Source: PWQG01 sp041685555
GTDB lineage: Bacteria; Pseudomonadota; Gammaproteobacteria; Pseudomonadales; Pseudohongiellaceae
Length of the DNA: 10,705 nt
Assembly: GCA_041685555.1 (NCBI GenBank)
Contig: JAWLFN010000083.1
Location: 1-10,705, forward strand
Direction of reading: 5' to 3'
Below the pieces are notes generated by a model, which was not told the origin of the DNA, made no database searches, and saw nothing but the letters and a program-made list of their open reading frames with translations. Positions 1-6,321 of this stretch are shown here, piece by piece. The number at the start of each line of letters is the position of its first letter. Position 1 is the first letter of the stretch. The translations under genes were made by a program, and so were the position numbers.

Positions 1-2
1 GC

Positions 3-587
3 TCTTCCGATGACCTCGCCGCCGGCCAATCCACCTTCATGGTTGAGATGACAGAGACGGCCAACATTCTGCACAACGCCACCCCCCGCAGCCTGGTGCT
101 GATGGACGAAGTGGGGCGCGGCACCAGTACCTTCGACGGGCTCTCGCTGGCCTGGGCCAGCGCTGTCCACATTGCAGAACAGCTGGAAGCATTCACTCTG
201 TTCGCGACGCACTACTTTGAAATGACCACCCTGCCGGATCGCGTATCCACGGTGAACAATGTCCACCTGACCGCCACCGAACATCACGATGGCATCGTGT
301 TCCTTCATGCCGTCCGCGAAGGACCGGCCAGTCAGAGTTACGGCCTGCAGGTGGCTCAGCTGGCGGGCATACCAACGAGCGTCATCACCCTTGCCCGCGC
401 CCGGCTGCGGGAGCTGGAAAGCCGCTCGAGCCACCCCCCCACGGGACCCGGGCCGGAACAGACCGATATGTTCGCACAACAGGCGTCACACCCCGTGATG
501 GAACGTCTGGCCGCACTCGATCCTGACAACATGACACCACGCGAGGCACTGGATCTGCTGTACTCATTGCAGCAACAGCTGAAATGA
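3..587 (+). CDS. mutS: DNA mismatch repair protein MutS, C-terminal part (5' truncated by window edge)
   Basis: This is the last 194 residues of MutS; the frame is open from base 3, so the gene begins outside the window. MutS is the mismatch-recognition ATPase of methyl-directed repair. The fragment opens in the ATPase domain with the conserved STFMVEMTE stretch, followed by the Walker B segment LVLMDEVGRGTST and the ATHYFEMT switch segment, then PASQSYGLQVAQLAG. Near the end, QTDMF fits the QxxLF-type beta-clamp-binding motif and sits where E. coli MutS has QMSLL. The final DPDNMTPREALDLLY matches the family's C-terminal oligomerisation helix. No frameshift is visible. It is followed by a 121-nt spacer and fdxA in the same direction. 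Identity is near certain; only the missing N-terminal part cannot be assessed. Confidence 0.97.
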   Translation, partial: SSDDLAAGQSTFMVEMTETANILHNATPRSLVLMDEVGRGTSTFDGLSLAWASAVHIAEQLEAFTLFATHYFEMTTLPDRVSTVNNVHLTATEHHDGIVFLHAVREGPASQSYGLQVAQLAGIPTSVITLARARLRELESRSSHPPTGPGPEQTDMFAQQASHPVMERLAALDPDNMTPREALDLLYSLQQQLK

Positions 588-599
588 TCCGGCAAAACT

Positions 600-607
600 G
601 CTACACT
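600..607 (+). promoter_or_regulatory. Candidate -10 element upstream of fdxA, sigma-S-like
   Basis: GCTACACT at this position, preceded by T to give TG-CTACACT, matches the first eight positions of the E. coli sigma-S -10 consensus KCTAYACTTAA; the TTAA part is not matched. A weak -35-like CTGAAA lies 17 nt upstream at 579-584, inside the mutS 3' end. Transcription from here would begin near 614 and give fdxA a leader of about 95 nt containing the 639-671 hairpin. This is a motif match only; short matches arise by chance. Confidence 0.3.
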
Positions 608-638
608 GCGCAGCGCTGGCGTGGCGCGCGGGCCGGCA

Positions 639-671
639 CCGATCAGGCGATGCAATGCGGCGCCTGATCGG
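639..671 (+). repeat. Perfect 11-bp inverted repeat (hairpin) between mutS and fdxA
   Basis: The arms 639-649 (CCGATCAGGCG) and 661-671 (CGCCTGATCGG) are exact reverse complements around an 11-nt loop. The stem is GC-rich and should be stable in RNA. It lies about 50 nt past the mutS stop and ends 37 nt before the fdxA start. No T-run follows on the + strand, so it is not a canonical intrinsic terminator. It could be a mutS 3' processing hairpin, a leader structure of fdxA or a protein-binding palindrome. The structure is directly visible; its role is unknown. Confidence 0.7.
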
Positions 672-708
672 AACAAGCTGATTCTGTGATTCCGAGAGAG
701 AATTGACG

Positions 709-1047
709 ATGACATTCGTAGTAGGTGAAAACTGCATCAAGTGCAAACACACGGACTGTGTGGAAGTATGCCCCGTTGACTGTTTCTACGAGGGGCCGAA
801 TTTCCTGGTGATCCACCCGGATGAGTGCATCGACTGCGCGCTTTGCGAACCCGAATGCCCCGTGGATGCCATTTTTGCCGAAGATGAATTGCCCGACGAC
901 CAGCAGCAGTTTCTGGAGCTGAACGCCGATCTGTCGGAAAAATGGCCCAACATCACCGAAATGAAGCCCGCCCACGAAGATGCCAAGGAATGGGACGGCG
1001 TGCCCAACAAGATCGATCATCTGGCCAAGGAGTGGCCGTCAGACTGA
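709..1047 (+). CDS. fdxA: 7Fe ferredoxin FdxA ([3Fe-4S][4Fe-4S])
   Basis: A 112-residue cytoplasmic electron carrier of the Azotobacter FdI type. Nine cysteines are visible in the N-terminal half: C9, C12, C17, C21, C25, C40, C43, C46 and C50. By alignment with A. vinelandii FdI, C9, C17 and C50 should hold the [3Fe-4S] cluster, C21, C40, C43 and C46 the [4Fe-4S] cluster, and C12 and C25 are the extra non-ligand cysteines. The acidic C-terminal half is typical of the long FdxA form. The start is ATG 709, giving the family N-terminus MTFVV, with GAGAG at 694-700 as the ribosome binding site; an in-frame TTG at 703 is too close to it. The gene lies between mutS and rpoS as in Pseudomonas. Its last 31 bp overlap the 3' end of convergent rpoS. 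The physiological redox partner is not indicated by the neighbours. Confidence 0.96.
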   Translation: MTFVVGENCIKCKHTDCVEVCPVDCFYEGPNFLVIHPDECIDCALCEPECPVDAIFAEDELPDDQQQFLELNADLSEKWPNITEMKPAHEDAKEWDGVPNKIDHLAKEWPSD

Positions 1048-1937
1048 TGATCACTCCGATTGCCGACAGGGTTTTCCATCGGCATCACACCATCCAGCTG
1101 CGCAAATTCGCGTAGCAATGCCAGCGCCTCTATCTGTATCTGTCTGACCCGTTCACGGGTCAGACCGATATGGCGTCCAACCTCTTCCAGGGTGGAAGGT
1201 TCGTGCTGGTAGAAACCGAAGCGTCGCACGAGCACATCCTGTTGGCGTCTGCTCAACAGGGATAGCCAGCGTCGTATGGTCAAGCACATACGTTCGTCCA
1301 CCACACTGGTCTCCACGCAATCCATGGTCCCGTCCCCGAATATACCTTTTTCAGGACCGGGCAGGTCATCCGGTTCCAGCATCGGCACCGCCAGGCTGGC
1401 CGACTCTACGCCGAGCCCTCCTTCATGCAATCCCGCCAGACGATTCACGTGCCCCACTGATTTTCCGATCTCGTCCGCGACATCCCTGACCCGGACGGAA
1501 TAGCCGCGGCGATGCTGCAGGCGACTGCGCGATTGCAGGCAGGTATTGACCTCTTTCAGTACATGGATGGGCAGCCGCACCGTGCGAGACTGATTCATCA
1601 CACATCGCTCCACAGCCTGACGGACCCACCATGTCGCGTAGGTGGAAAACCGGAAACCGCGCTCCGGATCATACTTCTCCACGGCGCGGATCAGACCGAT
1701 ATTCCCCTCCGAAATCAGATCCGGAAGAGGTACACCCCGGTTCTCGTACCGTCTGGCAATACTGACCACAAGCCTCAGGTTATGCTCAACCATTCTGGTC
1801 CGGCATCCGGCTTCTCCCTGTCGCAGCCGCCTGGCCAGCTCACGCTCTCCGGGCGCATCCAGCAGTCTGAAATCACGGATGGCGTTCTGATAACGGGCGA
1901 CAACGTCGGTCTCGATTCTGGATCGGGAAGGGTACAT
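1017..1937 (-). CDS. rpoS: RNA polymerase sigma factor RpoS (short, divergent)
   Basis: A 306-residue sigma-70 family protein in the conserved nlpD-rpoS-fdxA position, so called as the general stress/stationary-phase sigma factor. Region 2 (about residues 46-117) is well kept: NLRLVV, EGNIGLIRAVEKYDPERGFRFSTYATWWVRQ. RLPIHVLKEVN keeps the lysine (K128) equivalent to E. coli K173. Region 4 carries STLEEVGRHIGLTRERVRQIQ, the -35-binding helix-turn-helix. Oddities: the protein lacks about 45 N-terminal residues of E. coli RpoS, region 1.2 does not show the usual YLxEIGxxPLLTxEEE pattern, and the region 3.2 finger is atypical. The start is ATG 1937 because AGGA lies 8 nt upstream (1946-1949). An in-frame extension to TTG 2024 exists but looks unlike RpoS. 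The 3' end overlaps fdxA by 31 bp. Assignment as a sigma factor is certain; as RpoS it rests on context and region 2/3.0 sequence. Confidence 0.9.
   Translation of the reverse strand: MYPSRSRIETDVVARYQNAIRDFRLLDAPGERELARRLRQGEAGCRTRMVEHNLRLVVSIARRYENRGVPLPDLISEGNIGLIRAVEKYDPERGFRFSTYATWWVRQAVERCVMNQSRTVRLPIHVLKEVNTCLQSRSRLQHRRGYSVRVRDVADEIGKSVGHVNRLAGLHEGGLGVESASLAVPMLEPDDLPGPEKGIFGDGTMDCVETSVVDERMCLTIRRWLSLLSRRQQDVLVRRFGFYQHEPSTLEEVGRHIGLTRERVRQIQIEALALLREFAQLDGVMPMENPVGNRSDHQSDGHSLAR
1142..1165. repeat. Perfect 10-bp inverted repeat inside rpoS region 4.2
   Basis: GTCTGACCCG (1142-1151) and CGGGTCAGAC (1156-1165) are exact complements around the tetraloop TTCA. On the - strand these bases encode the LTRERVRQ helix of RpoS, whose usual codons already give a partly symmetric sequence. 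It lies about 95 nt beyond the fdxA stop, so read from the + strand it could form a strong hairpin in an fdxA read-through transcript; no T-run follows. Structure seen; function unproven. Confidence 0.55.
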
Positions 1938-2095
1938 GCTACAAATCCTTTTGTGTTCTCTGGTCAATGAATCCGGCCCCCGCAAGGGAAACTGACCTGC
2001 CTCATCCTTGAGGAGCCATTGCAACTGTCAAAAAGAATCTATCAGCACAGAACCGCTGCCGACAAGACCGTTACTGTGATCCAGTTCTCAGATTT
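1938..2095 (-). promoter_or_regulatory. rpoS leader / nlpD-rpoS intergenic region
   Basis: This 158-nt spacer is the longest in the - strand gene cluster. On the - strand it holds the rpoS ribosome binding site AGGA (1946-1949), a small hairpin with 5-bp arms at 2000-2004 and 2009-2013 (loop AGGA), and a U-rich segment at 2029-2037 that can pair with CAAAAGGA at 1946-1953 over the ribosome binding site (8 pairs, one G-U). In E. coli the rpoS leader folds back on its translation start and is opened by Hfq and small RNAs; a similar layout is possible here but is inferred. A TTGACA at 2026-2031 looks like a -35 but no good -10 follows at 15-19 nt. No intrinsic terminator after nlpD is visible, so read-through into rpoS is likely. 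Confidence 0.4.
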
Positions 2096-3109
2096 TTACC
2101 GGGATGGAAGAAACCCGGAGGGGTCCACCGGCTGCCCGTCCACACGGATCTCGAAATGCAGAAGACTGCGACCATCCGGCGTTGTGCCCGATTCGGCGAT
2201 CTTGTCCCCACCACGGATACGGTCCCCTTCGCTGACCAGCATGGTGCTATTGTGCATGTAAGCACTGAGGTGACGTGCGCTGTGACGCAGAATGACCAGA
2301 TCGCCGGCACCCTGGATGCCACGACCGGCATACACCACATCACCATCCGCCGCCGCATAGACCGGGTCACCGGGTGACGCGGACAGGTCGATACCACGTG
2401 ACGCGCTATCATAGCGCCCGGTCAACGTACCATCTCCCGGCCACTGCCAGCTGACCCCGTCCCGACTCCGCTGCTCGACCGAACCGGTCCGGCGAGCATT
2501 CATGGCGGCACTGGGCCGATCGCCCCGGCCCGCCGCTTCACCACCGGCCGGCGCCGGGGGAATTTCCGGCAGGGCATCAATGGCCGTGCGGGAAATATCG
2601 CCATCATCCAACACCAGTTGTTGGCCGGGATAGATGGTATATGGCGGCGTCAGATCATTGGCGATGGCCAGACGCCGATAGTCCATGCCATGCATCCAGG
2701 CAATCGAGTACAGCGTGTCTCCCCGATCCACTGTGTGAACGGACGGCTCGGACGGGGAAGACCCATCTGCCTCGCGACGCGACTCGAGCGGGCGACTCTC
2801 CAGACTGCGTCGCGAGATGCCGGAACTGATGGCGGCACCGCGCACCACGGTGCCGCTGGCTGTCGACGTGGCGCTGCCTCCCTCGGTCGATGAGACGTCC
2901 TCGTTTTCCGTTCTGGTGGCTGTGCGCTCATTGCGACTCTGTACAGAGCCCGCCACGACGGTCTCACCATCCCGGACAATCGCGGGGCGTTGCCGCTCAA
3001 GCTCGGTGCTGCGGTCCTCGAAAGGCGCCTGATGCTGACCGGACGCGCAGGCACCCAGCAACGCCAGAAATAGTATCCGCGTCGGTTTCAATGCACGTAA
3101 CCCCTTCAT
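2096..3109 (-). CDS. nlpD: Murein hydrolase activator NlpD, LysM/M23 lipoprotein
   Basis: A 337-residue lipoprotein. The N-terminus MKGLRALKPTRILFLALLGAC is a short lipoprotein signal with lipobox LGAC and lipidated C21. A polar, low-complexity linker (about 25-120) leads to a LysM peptidoglycan-binding domain (124-167, VHTVDRGDTLYSIA to PGQQLVL), a second linker, and an M23/LytM domain (219-335). In that domain the first zinc His is replaced (RGIDL) and the HxH motif reads LLHFE, so, as in E. coli NlpD, it should be catalytically inactive and act by activating an amidase (AmiC type) at the septum. The start is ATG 3109, which overlaps the popT stop as ATGA and places the signal peptide correctly; ATG 3124 is a less likely alternative. 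The gene precedes rpoS as in most gammaproteobacteria, where nlpD usually contains an rpoS promoter. Confidence 0.95.
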   Translation of the reverse strand: MKGLRALKPTRILFLALLGACASGQHQAPFEDRSTELERQRPAIVRDGETVVAGSVQSRNERTATRTENEDVSSTEGGSATSTASGTVVRGAAISSGISRRSLESRPLESRREADGSSPSEPSVHTVDRGDTLYSIAWMHGMDYRRLAIANDLTPPYTIYPGQQLVLDDGDISRTAIDALPEIPPAPAGGEAAGRGDRPSAAMNARRTGSVEQRSRDGVSWQWPGDGTLTGRYDSASRGIDLSASPGDPVYAAADGDVVYAGRGIQGAGDLVILRHSARHLSAYMHNSTMLVSEGDRIRGGDKIAESGTTPDGRSLLHFEIRVDGQPVDPSGFLPSR

Positions 3110-4056
3110 CCTGCACAGTCCCATTCTCTTCGCACCATTCTGCCAGCCATACGTTCGAAAAACACTATCAACACATACCCTGTCACCAGCAGCGCCAGTG
3201 CCAACCACGGCTGGGCCGCCTGGCCCGTGACCGCCTCATAGCGCCACGGTAGCAGCAGAGCGCCTGCCTGCTCCTCGCCTACACCGGTCCGCCATGGCCA
3301 CAGAGCGACAATCGATGCATACAGCATACCGATGATGGCTGCATAGGTCTGTGATCGGAACCGTTGAAACACCCAGCCCAGCAGATGAGCGAAACTCAAC
3401 AGTCCACAGAAGCAGCCGGCGGCGAAGATGAGAATAGTGGCCCAGTCCAGCTCACGCAAGGCCGACAGCACGGGTGCGTAAATCCCCAGCAACAACAGGA
3501 TGAATGCACCTGAGAGGCCCGGCAATATCATTGCGGAAATGGCGATCGCCCCGCCAAAGAACAGGTACAGTCCCGAAGGCTCACGCACCTCAACGGGAGA
3601 CCCCAGACTGACCGCGACAGTAAGAGCGGCCGCTACCGCCCCCATTGCCAGAGTCGACCGTGTCCATCGACCCACCTCGCTTCGGAGAATCCGCGCCGAG
3701 GACAACACGAGACCACAGAAAAAGGCCATGACCAGCGCGTAATGCGACTGTAGTAATGCCAACACCAGATTGGCCACCAGATACAACGAAGTCAGGATGC
3801 CGGACGCCAGTACCAGCAGGAAAGAACCATCCAGTGTTCGCCAGGCCGTCATCAGGCCCGCTCCACTGAACAGTTGCCGGCATGCTGGCACCGTGGCCCG
3901 TATCGCAAGCACCAGTCGCTCGTATATCCGCGCCATTACCGCAATGGTGCCGCCCGACACGCCAGGCACGGCGTCAGCCGCTCCCATCGCCATGCCGGTG
4001 AAAAACAGACGCAGGAAACCGGCCTGACCTTTGGACTGTGGCGTATTATCGTTCAA
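3106..4056 (-). CDS. popT: DUF368 family membrane protein, PopT-type undecaprenyl phosphate translocase
   Basis: A 316-residue polytopic inner-membrane protein of the DUF368 family. Two copies of the family signature, one per half, are visible: AVPGVSGGT (residues 29-37) and LPGLSGAF (178-185), each followed by hydrophobic stretches, consistent with an internally duplicated transporter fold. DUF368 members (PopT) have been implicated in returning undecaprenyl phosphate, the carrier lipid for cell-wall and O-antigen synthesis, across the inner membrane; that role here is by family. The likely start is TTG 4056 with GAGG 6 nt upstream, giving MNDNTPQSKG; another TTG at 4080 would overlap pcm more deeply, and no in-frame ATG exists before residue 22. 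It overlaps the end of pcm by 11 nt and its TGA overlaps the nlpD ATG, suggesting translational coupling both ways. The family call is firm; the exact start is not. Confidence 0.88.
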   Translation of the reverse strand: MNDNTPQSKGQAGFLRLFFTGMAMGAADAVPGVSGGTIAVMARIYERLVLAIRATVPACRQLFSGAGLMTAWRTLDGSFLLVLASGILTSLYLVANLVLALLQSHYALVMAFFCGLVLSSARILRSEVGRWTRSTLAMGAVAAALTVAVSLGSPVEVREPSGLYLFFGGAIAISAMILPGLSGAFILLLLGIYAPVLSALRELDWATILIFAAGCFCGLLSFAHLLGWVFQRFRSQTYAAIIGMLYASIVALWPWRTGVGEEQAGALLLPWRYEAVTGQAAQPWLALALLVTGYVLIVFFERMAGRMVRREWDCAG

Positions 4057-4729
4057 CGGGACCTCGGCGCAGAGGAACAAAACGAACCATGCCCAGCGAT
4101 TCGCGATGGAATGAGTCCTCCTTGCGGTGAATCAGCTCCAGTGTCTGCCCCTCGCCATCACCGATCGGAATGACCAGACGGCCGTTGTCCGCCAGTTGCT
4201 CACATAGCGCCTGGGGCAATGCGGGCGGGGCGGCGGCGGATACGATCGCATCATAAGGGGCCTCTCCAGAATACCCGAGAGTGCCATCATCAAGCCGCAG
4301 TCGCACATTCCGGATCTTCAGGGCAGCCAGATGTCGTCTGGCTTTCTCCTGCAGGGATCGGATACGCTCCACGCTGATCACTTCTTCCGCCAGCTGCGCG
4401 AGAATGGCCGCCTGGTAGCCGCATCCGGTACCCACGTCCAGCACCTTACCCAGTCGCCCGGTGCTAGGGTCGGCCGATTGCAGTACCGCCTGGGTCATCA
4501 GAGCGACCACATAGGGCTGGGAAATGGTCTGGCCCTGGCCAATGGGCAGGGCCACATCCTCATAGGCCCGATGGGCCAGTGCCTCGTCCAGAAACAGGTG
4601 CCGGGGCGTCGTGCGCATCACGTCCAATACGCGCCAGTCGCTGATACCCCGATCCATAAGGCGGCCGATCAGCCGCTCCCGGGTGCGCTGCGAGGTCATC
4701 CCGATGCCCGTCAGGTCCCTGTTGTTCAT
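4046..4729 (-). CDS. pcm: Protein-L-isoaspartate O-methyltransferase Pcm
   Basis: A 227-residue cytosolic SAM-dependent enzyme that methylates isoaspartyl residues so damaged proteins can be repaired. Visible signatures: MTSQRTRERLI near the start, the active-site segment LPIGQGQTISQP (about 61-72), SAM motif I VLDVGTGCGYQAA (96-108; most homologues have GTGSGYQ), ISVERI, DDGT, YDAIVSAAAPP and the C-terminal VRFVPLRRGP. ATG 4729 overlaps the truD stop as ATGA; an internal ATG ten codons later (MTSQRTR) matches the annotated start in some homologues and is the alternative. It normally follows surE; here it directly follows truD, with DUF368 downstream instead of nlpD. Confidence 0.96.
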   Translation of the reverse strand: MNNRDLTGIGMTSQRTRERLIGRLMDRGISDWRVLDVMRTTPRHLFLDEALAHRAYEDVALPIGQGQTISQPYVVALMTQAVLQSADPSTGRLGKVLDVGTGCGYQAAILAQLAEEVISVERIRSLQEKARRHLAALKIRNVRLRLDDGTLGYSGEAPYDAIVSAAAPPALPQALCEQLADNGRLVIPIGDGEGQTLELIHRKEDSFHRESLGMVRFVPLRRGPVER

Positions 4730-5829
4730 TTCCCGAACCCTCTGCTCATCCGTGGCCCTGTGCCCGCCACTTCATCTTGTTCCGCTACGACCAACGGTCC
4801 CTCATCGCTGTAATGACACAATTCACGCAGAACCGACGTGGCATACGCGCCAGTTGGCAAAACGAAGGCCAGGACGAGTCTGCCACCCTCTTCGGCCCGG
4901 TACTCAAGCGATTGCACAGGCAACCTCAGGCTGCGCCGCTGCATAGTCAGCCCCCGTTGCTCGAGTCCGCGACACAGCACCGGAAAACAATGTAGCAGAC
5001 GCTGCTCCAGCGCCAGCGCCGCGTCAGTGACGGCTGACTCCCCCTTCCCCCATAATGGCCCGGAGGGATGAACATCACCGGAAAGAAGCCGCTTGGCGAG
5101 CCGCTCCGGTTGTTCGGCGGCTGCGGGAAAATGGCTGTTACTGCCATCCAGTATCATCCTGTCTCCCGCCAACAGTCGATCCCAGTCACCCTGCTCCACT
5201 CGCCAGGACAATAACCGGTTGAAGAGTAATGACCTGGCCGAGGAAAGCAACAGACTGCGATGTTGACGACCACGGGGGACATTCCCGTTTTCGAACCAGT
5301 CGTAAAGCTGATGCACATTATCCCGGCCGAACCGCTGCTCTCCAAAATAATTGGGTACGCCCCTTTCCCTGACAGACCTCATGCGGCGCTCCAACTCGCC
5401 ATCCGGATCCCGGAACCCACGCAATACGATGCTGAAACGGTTTCCGGCATGCGTCCCGATGCGAAGACGTCGACTGTTGCGACATTGCTCCAGTACCGAC
5501 AACTCATCGTCACACAGCGGCGTCCAGTCAGGATCTTCCTGCCCCGGCAAGTGTACGCTAAGCCACTGGATGCAGACGCCCTGGCGATCCTTCAGTCCGG
5601 CATGGGAAACCTGGCGGACCGGAACTCCGGCCTGGCGGGCAATGCGACGCACGGCCTCGGCTGTGGTCACGCCCCGCTTGCGTATTCTGAGGAAGAGGTG
5701 CTCCCCTTCACCGTCCGGCTCCCATCCAAGCACCTCTTCGACCATGAAGTCCTCGGGCACCTGACGAAAGGTGGCCGTCATGCCAGGCCTGCCGGCAACA
5801 CGGGACGCAATGGCAGTGTGCAGGGTCAC
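4726..5829 (-). CDS. truD: tRNA pseudouridine(13) synthase TruD
   Basis: A 367-residue enzyme that isomerises U13 of certain tRNAs (tRNA-Glu in E. coli). Signatures in order: PEDFMVEEVLGWEPDGEGEH (residues 25-44), catalytic Asp81 in HAGLKDRQG, and NYFGEQRFG (160-168). The length is close to the E. coli protein (349), and the TRUD insert domain is present. The start is GTG 5829, which overlaps the ispF stop as GTGA; the first ATG (5781) would cut off N-terminal sequence that aligns with the E. coli protein. The stop overlaps the pcm start as ATGA. In E. coli the next gene is surE, absent here. Confidence 0.96.
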   Translation of the reverse strand: MTLHTAIASRVAGRPGMTATFRQVPEDFMVEEVLGWEPDGEGEHLFLRIRKRGVTTAEAVRRIARQAGVPVRQVSHAGLKDRQGVCIQWLSVHLPGQEDPDWTPLCDDELSVLEQCRNSRRLRIGTHAGNRFSIVLRGFRDPDGELERRMRSVRERGVPNYFGEQRFGRDNVHQLYDWFENGNVPRGRQHRSLLLSSARSLLFNRLLSWRVEQGDWDRLLAGDRMILDGSNSHFPAAAEQPERLAKRLLSGDVHPSGPLWGKGESAVTDAALALEQRLLHCFPVLCRGLEQRGLTMQRRSLRLPVQSLEYRAEEGGRLVLAFVLPTGAYATSVLRELCHYSDEGPLVVAEQDEVAGTGPRMSRGFGK

Positions 5830-6314
5830 CGCATCACCAACGCCACCACATGCACGGCAATGCCTTCACTGCGACCCACGAAACCCATGTTCTCCGTGGT
5901 AGTGGCCTTGATATTGATCTGTGCGTCAGCCAGGCCCATCAACCCGGTCAGTCTCTCCCGCATGGCCGGGATGTGCAGCCCCAGTCGAGGCTGCTGGGCC
6001 AGCACGGTGATATCGGCATTCACCAGTGTCCATCCGTCATCCTGTAACAAGCGGTTCACCTGTTCCAGAAGCCGGGCACTGTCGACATTCTCCAGCCCGG
6101 GGTCCGAATCAGGGAAATGCTGACCGATATCCGCCTTTCCCACCGCGCCCAACAACGCATCACAAAGCGCATGGATCACTGCGTCGCCGTCGGAATGAGC
6201 GGCCAGCCCGCGATCGTGAGGAATGTTGACGCCACCGAGCACGAGCGGTCTCGGATCAAGCCGTGGATCCGCAAACCGGTGCGCGTCATAACCGTGTCCC
6301 ACGCGCAGATTCAT
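5826..6314 (-). CDS. ispF: 2-C-methyl-D-erythritol 2,4-cyclodiphosphate synthase IspF
   Basis: A 162-residue enzyme of the MEP isoprenoid pathway that cyclises CDP-methylerythritol 2-phosphate to MEcPP with release of CMP. The metal ligands are visible as D10 and H12 in VGHGYDAHRF and H48 in SDGDAVIHAL; IGQHFPDSDP and ATTTENMGFVGRSEGI are further family blocks. ATG 6314 gives the standard N-terminus (MNLRVGHGYD) and the usual length; the frame is open further upstream into ispD, including an ATG at 6338, but that sequence is not IspF-like. It follows the ispD stop by 7 nt and overlaps truD by 4 nt. IspD and IspF are separate proteins here, not fused. Confidence 0.97.
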   Translation of the reverse strand: MNLRVGHGYDAHRFADPRLDPRPLVLGGVNIPHDRGLAAHSDGDAVIHALCDALLGAVGKADIGQHFPDSDPGLENVDSARLLEQVNRLLQDDGWTLVNADITVLAQQPRLGLHIPAMRERLTGLMGLADAQINIKATTTENMGFVGRSEGIAVHVVALVMR

Positions 6315-6321
6315 GGCGATT

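Noticed and set aside
1938..2024. In-frame N-terminal extension of rpoS to TTG 2024 (335 residues).
   Set aside because: The extra residues do not resemble RpoS, the TTG has no good ribosome binding site, and ATG 1937 has AGGA 8 nt upstream.
2026..2031. TTGACA on the - strand as an rpoS -35 box.
   Set aside because: The best -10 at 15-19 nt spacing (AAGGAT) matches only three of six positions.
2096..3109. NlpD as an active M23 endopeptidase.
   Set aside because: The first zinc His and the first His of HxH are replaced, as in the catalytically inactive amidase activators.
5260..6123. Open frame of 287 codons on the + strand.
   Set aside because: Antisense to truD and ispF, with no family signature.
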